Source: Alphaproteobacteria bacterium
GTDB taxonomy: Bacteria; Pseudomonadota; Alphaproteobacteria; Micavibrionales; UBA1664
NCBI GenBank assembly: GCA_030427215.1
Contig: JAUHXB010000044.1
Location: 1-8,306, forward strand
DNA length: 8,306 nucleotides
Direction of reading: 5' to 3'
A program made the translations under genes and the position numbers. Below are positions 5,023 through 8,306 of this stretch, piece after piece; positions within the stretch are counted from its first letter, which is position 1, and every line of letters begins with the position of its first letter. The notes below the pieces were generated by a model, which was given only the letters and a program-made list of their open reading frames with translations, was not told the origin of the DNA and searched no databases.

Positions 5023-6164
5023 GCCTTTTAAAAGGTGAAAATAACGCGGCCGAAACATGGCCAGATGAACCCATCCGTTTTTTGGAAGAGCATGTCGATC
5101 CATTTTTATTATGGTGTATTTCAAAGGGATCATCCGATGTCACAATTCAATCAGACCGCCCTGTATACAATGAAATATCCGGAAAATTATACCCTGGCAC
5201 TTATCGTGTTTTGGATTCAGCCGAAATATCGGCCTTCCTTAACAAAATTTATGGACCTGAGGCCTTGGCGAAATTGGCATCGGCCGATGATTTAGATCTA
5301 TCCTATGAAATTCGTCCTGACCGTTATTCACGAAGCCGTTTTCGTGTCAATATTACCGCGATTTTATCAAAGGGGCGCGATGCCGTTCAAATCACAATGC
5401 GTGTCTTGCCTGCCGATCCACCAACGTTCGAACAATTAGGGATTGAACAAGATATTATTAAAAATTGGGCACCACGCCAAGGGATGGTTGTTGTCACCGG
5501 GCCCACAGGTTCGGGTAAAACAACATTACTGGCCGCGGGTATCCGCCATTTATTAGAGGGCAAACATGGGTGTGGTAAAGTGTTATCGTATGAATCGCCG
5601 ATTGAATATACTTATGATAATATTAAAGGACCCCATTCCGTCATTGCCCAAACCGAAATTCCACGCCATTTGCCTGATTTTTCCCGTGGTGTTCGTAATG
5701 CCCTTCGTCGTAAACCAGAGGTGATTATGGTCGGTGAGGCGCGTGATCGTGAAACAATTTCCGCCGCGATTGAGGCAGGGCAAACAGGTCACACGGTGTA
5801 TACAACCACACACACCATTGGTGTTGCGGCAACAATTCGCCGTATGATTTCAACATTTGAACCTGACGAACGCGCGGAACGTGCATACGCATTAATGGAA
5901 ACATTACGTTTGGTATGTACTCAGGCGCTTGTCCCCAAAATTGGCGGCGGTCGTTTGGGTGTGCGCGAATGGATGTTATTTGATGATCGCGTGCGTGAGA
6001 AATTATTGGATATGGATTACAACCAATGGTCGCCGGAGGTTCAACGAATGATTGATCAATATGGTCAAACAATGGAAAAATCAGCGACAAAGGCGTTTGA
6101 GGCCGGATTAATCGAACGCCGTCCATATTTGATGTTAACCCAAGCCGGCGGCGCGGGTGGTTAA
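5001..6164 (+). CDS. dotB: DotB-like secretion ATPase (type IVB)
   Basis: A 387-residue PilT/GspE-class hexameric ATPase matching DotB/TraJ (Legionella DotB has 377). In Legionella it docks on the cytoplasmic side of the machine and powers substrate export. The N-terminal PAS-like domain (about 25-140) contains SKGSSDVTI (41-49) and ends in RVLPADPPTFEQLGI. The motor domain has Walker A GPTGSGKT (167-174), an Asp box YESPIEYTYD (197-206), Walker B VIMVGEARD (241-249) and a His box AGQTGHTVYTTTHT (259-272). All catalytic positions are present. The short C-terminus ends in AGGAGG, with no extra domain. The motif set is closer to DotB than to pilus retraction PilT, and the dotD-dotC context settles it. 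The start overlaps dotC by 22 bp; the next gene follows after 5 bp. Confidence 0.95.
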   Translation: MATRKPISLLKGENNAAETWPDEPIRFLEEHVDPFLLWCISKGSSDVTIQSDRPVYNEISGKLYPGTYRVLDSAEISAFLNKIYGPEALAKLASADDLDLSYEIRPDRYSRSRFRVNITAILSKGRDAVQITMRVLPADPPTFEQLGIEQDIIKNWAPRQGMVVVTGPTGSGKTTLLAAGIRHLLEGKHGCGKVLSYESPIEYTYDNIKGPHSVIAQTEIPRHLPDFSRGVRNALRRKPEVIMVGEARDRETISAAIEAGQTGHTVYTTTHTIGVAATIRRMISTFEPDERAERAYALMETLRLVCTQALVPKIGGGRLGVREWMLFDDRVREKLLDMDYNQWSPEVQRMIDQYGQTMEKSATKAFEAGLIERRPYLMLTQAGGAGG

Positions 6165-6169
6165 AAGGA

Positions 6170-7168
6170 ATGGATTTTTTATCACAGACTGATGTCATTA
6201 TTCTGGCCCTTGCCACGCTGATTTTCGGTATGGCAATTCTGGTAAAAGGTGGCGATTTAACGATTGATGGCGCGGTCACGGTTGCCCGTCATTTTGGAAT
6301 GCCGCCATTATTGGTGGGATTTACAATTGTTGCCTTTGGAACATCTTTGCCCGAACTCATCGCATCCGTTAATGCAAACGTAAACGGTATGCCATCCATT
6401 GCCGTTGGTGGAATGATTGGATCGAACATATCCAACATATTATTGGTTGGAGGTGTTTGCGCCTTTATTACACCATTGCTGGCAAAACCGTTGGAGCTTC
6501 GCAATGATTTTATCATGTTGATGATTGTTACATGTGCGTGGGCTTATATGTTATCGACAATGACCATTTCCCCGATGATTGGTGTTATTACGATTATTGC
6601 ATTATTGGCCTATGTCATTATTCAATATCAATTGGCAACGCGCGGAAAAATCAACGCCACGGCCTTGATGGAAATCGAAGAAGAAAAAGAATCTCATGCA
6701 CCATCGAATATTAAAGCCGCGATTATCATGGTTTTATTAGGCCTTATCGGATTAGCCATAGGGGCAGAACTCCTTATACGCGGGGCAGTCACAACCGCAC
6801 GCATTATTGGCATTCAGGAATCAGTCATCGGACTAACCATCGTTGCCCTTGGGACGTCCTTACCTGAATTAACAACATGCGCGATTGCCGCAATGAAAAA
6901 ACAAGGTGATATGATCATTGGCAATATTGTTGGATCAAATATTTTTAACCTGATGATGGTTTTGGGTGGAATATCAATGATTGAATCCTATTCCATCACT
7001 GAAACCGAACCCACAGTCATGTCGCAGGATATTCCCATTATGATCGTTGTAACAGTTGCCTTTATCGCATCGATTTTAATATTTAAACGGCTACCGCGTG
7101 TTATTGGTGGGCTATTCGCATTATCCTATATTGGATATATTGGTTTATTGGCGTATCAATCGCTTTAA
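6170..7168 (+). CDS. CaCA-family calcium/sodium exchanger (YrbG-like)
   Basis: A 332-residue inner-membrane cation antiporter of the Ca2+:cation antiporter family. The two inverted alpha-repeats are clear. The first has GFTIVAFGTSLPEL (50-63) with GGMIGSNISN (80-89). The second has GLTIVALGTSLPEL (221-234) with GNIVGSNIFN (251-260). The two GTSLPE motifs hold the ion-binding acidic residues (Glu62, Glu233). About ten hydrophobic segments are split by an acidic cytoplasmic loop (EIEEEKE, 168-174). Length and topology are complete. The family exchanges Ca2+ for Na+ or H+; which ions this one uses cannot be read from sequence. It begins 5 bp after dotB with AAGGA touching the ATG, an unusually short spacing. 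No other start is near, so expression may depend on translation of dotB. Confidence 0.93.
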   Translation: MDFLSQTDVIILALATLIFGMAILVKGGDLTIDGAVTVARHFGMPPLLVGFTIVAFGTSLPELIASVNANVNGMPSIAVGGMIGSNISNILLVGGVCAFITPLLAKPLELRNDFIMLMIVTCAWAYMLSTMTISPMIGVITIIALLAYVIIQYQLATRGKINATALMEIEEEKESHAPSNIKAAIIMVLLGLIGLAIGAELLIRGAVTTARIIGIQESVIGLTIVALGTSLPELTTCAIAAMKKQGDMIIGNIVGSNIFNLMMVLGGISMIESYSITETEPTVMSQDIPIMIVVTVAFIASILIFKRLPRVIGGLFALSYIGYIGLLAYQSL

Positions 7169-7172
7169 GGAG
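7167..7172 (+). promoter_or_regulatory. Ribosome binding site deciding the terD-family start
   Basis: AAGGAG overlaps the stop of the exchanger gene and stands 9 nt before the ATG at 7182. This rejects the longer open frame beginning at 7098, whose extra 28 residues lie inside the exchanger gene and lack family similarity. Confidence 0.75.
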
Positions 7173-7181
7173 TTATCGAAC

Positions 7182-7763
7182 ATGGCAAATAATGATCAGG
7201 ATTTTATCAATTTAAATGAACAAGACGGAACTGTAAAAATCCTCCGTGTGGCCGCAGGGTGGGATTTAAAAGAATTTGATGGTGAAAATATTGACGTTGA
7301 TTTGTCTTGTTTCCTTTTGGATAAAAACGGTCAAACACGCGAGGACGAAGATTTTATCTTTTATAATAATTTAAAATCGGCTGATTTGGCGGTTCGTCAT
7401 TTGGGGGATAATCGTGATGGCATGGGCGAGACCGATGACGAGGCGATTATCGTTGATATATCCGCATTATCTTATAATATTTATAAAATTGTGTTTATCG
7501 CATCCATTTATATGGCGGATGAACGTGATCAGGATTTCACCCGTGTTGAAAATTCTTTTGTTCGTGTAGTAAACGAAGAAAACGACGTTGAAATGGCGCG
7601 TGATGACATGACCGAGGTGTTTAAAGACAAAACAGGTGTTATTTTTTGTGAGTTGGAACGCGTTGGAACCGAATGGCATTTCAGAAAAATCCATCAACCA
7701 CTAACCAATGGATTAAAAGAAGCCGCCGAATCTTACGGATGCATCATCGCCAGCATTGGATAA
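7182..7763 (+). CDS. TerD-family calcium-binding stress protein
   Basis: A 193-residue cytoplasmic protein of the TerD family, known from tellurite-resistance and general stress operons, which binds Ca2+. The typical order is visible: AAGWD (24-28), then the strand DVDLSCFLLDKNGQ (38-51), then EDFIFYNN (56-63), then the acidic metal-binding loop GDNRDGMGETDDE (75-87). After these come the second beta-sheet half with VFIASIYMADERDQ and a C-terminal EWHFRKIHQPLTNG segment. There is a single TerD domain of normal length. No terA, terB, terC, terE or terZ gene accompanies it. It starts 13 bp after the calcium exchanger gene, so the two are probably co-transcribed and may share a link to calcium. 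What the protein does in tellurite-free life is not established. Confidence 0.9.
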   Translation: MANNDQDFINLNEQDGTVKILRVAAGWDLKEFDGENIDVDLSCFLLDKNGQTREDEDFIFYNNLKSADLAVRHLGDNRDGMGETDDEAIIVDISALSYNIYKIVFIASIYMADERDQDFTRVENSFVRVVNEENDVEMARDDMTEVFKDKTGVIFCELERVGTEWHFRKIHQPLTNGLKEAAESYGCIIASIG

Positions 7764-7777
7764 TTTTCATAATTTTA

Positions 7778-7805
7778 TTGACTTTTACCTTTGTTTTTGA
7801 TAGCA
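7778..7805 (+). promoter_or_regulatory. Weak promoter candidate ahead of the nucleoside hydrolase gene
   Basis: TTGACT (7778-7783) is a good -35, but the best -10 at a usable distance, GATAGC or ATAGCA (7799-7805), matches poorly. A separate start for the last gene is possible but not well supported. Confidence 0.2.
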
Positions 7806-7809
7806 AAGG
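7788..7809 (+). promoter_or_regulatory. Hairpin covering the nucleoside hydrolase ribosome binding site
   Basis: CCTTTG (7788-7793) can pair with CAAAGG (7804-7809) across a 10-nt loop. The right arm contains the AAAGG ribosome binding site, 8 nt before the ATG at 7818. The stem is short and AT-containing. It could modulate translation or be chance. Confidence 0.3.
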
Positions 7810-7817
7810 CATAATCA

Positions 7818-8306
7818 ATGATGAAAGACATTCAAATGAAAAAAGTTATTTTTGATACAGATGGCGGAGGTGACGATCTTTGGGCCTTGGCTGTTTTGGC
7901 AAGCCTTGTTAAACAAGAAAAAATTGAACTGCTTGGCATCACAACCTGTTTCGGAAACACAAATGTGACCCAAGCCACACGCAATATTTGCGATATGTTG
8001 GGTTATGTTGGATTACCCGATATCCTTGTTTACCAAGGATATGACGGCCCAATGAGTGGTCTCCCCCCCTTATTGGACGGTGCATATGGTGAAAATGGGT
8101 TGAGCAACGCAACATTGCCACGATCATCCGTTGAACCGCAATCAATGCAGGCGTCGACATGGATGGAAGAAACATTACAATCCACCACCGACCCCGTTAC
8201 GATTTTGGGAACAGGTCCAGCGACAAATATTGCTGAAATGTTTCAAAATGATCCATCATTAGATCGCGATCATTTGGACATTATCTGGCTGGGCGGATCT
8301 CTTTTC
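7818..8306 (+). CDS. Nucleoside hydrolase, partial (cut by window end)
   Basis: The first 163 residues of an inosine-uridine-preferring nucleoside hydrolase family protein, which splits the N-glycosidic bond of ribonucleosides in salvage pathways. The calcium-binding signature DTDGGGDD is at residues 13-20, with all three family aspartates present. After it come GITTCFGN (about 41-48), where an Asn is expected in the ribose site, and TILGTGPATNIAE (about 134-146). The usual signature is DTDPGxDD; the Pro is replaced by Gly here and a Trp follows shortly after, so the substrate may differ from classical members. AAAGG at 7805-7809 supports the ATG at 7818, although 7821 and 7836 are in the same frame. 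It lies 54 bp after the TerD gene. The C-terminal half, with the catalytic His region, is outside the window. Confidence 0.88.
   Translation, partial: MMKDIQMKKVIFDTDGGGDDLWALAVLASLVKQEKIELLGITTCFGNTNVTQATRNICDMLGYVGLPDILVYQGYDGPMSGLPPLLDGAYGENGLSNATLPRSSVEPQSMQASTWMEETLQSTTDPVTILGTGPATNIAEMFQNDPSLDRDHLDIIWLGGSLF

Noticed and set aside
5725..6279. 184-codon open frame on the minus strand over the end of dotB and the exchanger start
   Set aside because: Antisense to the conserved DotB Walker B and His box region. The product (rich in Arg, His and Pro) shows no domain, and it spans two real genes.
7098..7181. Extended N-terminus for the TerD-family protein
   Set aside because: The extra residues fall inside the exchanger gene. 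The AAGGAG site and the TerD domain both point to the ATG at 7182.
1..8306. CRISPR array, tRNA, rRNA, insertion sequence or attachment site
   Set aside because: No regularly spaced repeats, cloverleaf, transposase or flanking direct repeats were found on either strand.

Overview
The window looks like a piece of a moderately AT-rich proteobacterial chromosome. Its main content is the outer-membrane and motor part of a Dot/Icm-type (type IVB, IncI-like) secretion system, the gene run dotD-dotC-dotB. I lean towards an alphaproteobacterium of the kind known mostly from metagenomes, but the sequence carries no rRNA or other marker to settle this. The genes around the dot run are ordinary chromosomal families (PhoH, SCO1/SenC, a calcium/sodium exchanger, TerD, a nucleoside hydrolase). 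No relaxase, replication or partition gene is visible. That favours a resident secretion system over a conjugative plasmid, although only about 8 kb can be seen.

Left part, minus strand (1-640): a two-gene toxin-antitoxin operon. An AbrB/MazE-like antitoxin overlaps a Doc-type Fic toxin by 4 bp. A promoter with palindromic operator-like sites lies upstream and a strong intrinsic terminator lies just after the toxin. The toxin keeps its catalytic motif but ends early. The divergent spacer up to 814 holds several short inverted repeats and a hairpin plus U-tract just in front of the next gene.

Middle-left, plus strand (815-2221): a PhoH-like ATPase followed 27 bp later by a SCO1/SenC copper-chaperone-like thioredoxin-fold protein, each with a clear ribosome binding site.

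Middle, plus strand (2305-6164): a likely new transcription unit. It holds an unrecognised 289-residue, mostly helical protein with a charged tail, then a lytic transglycosylase, then dotD, dotC and dotB. Gaps and overlaps are mostly a few bases. The parts fit one job. The transglycosylase would open the peptidoglycan, DotD and DotC would help build the outer-membrane ring with DotH (not in the window), and DotB would be the hexameric cytoplasmic ATPase. DotC lacks the lipobox cysteine known in Legionella DotC.

Right part, plus strand (6170-8306): the run continues without an obvious terminator into a CaCA-family exchanger (5 bp after dotB), a TerD-family protein (13 bp later) and, 54 bp further on, a nucleoside hydrolase cut by the window end. 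Whether the exchanger and TerD serve the secretion system or only share its transcript cannot be told from sequence. No CRISPR array, tRNA, rRNA, insertion sequence or phage gene was found. No gene-free stretch exceeds 300 bases.
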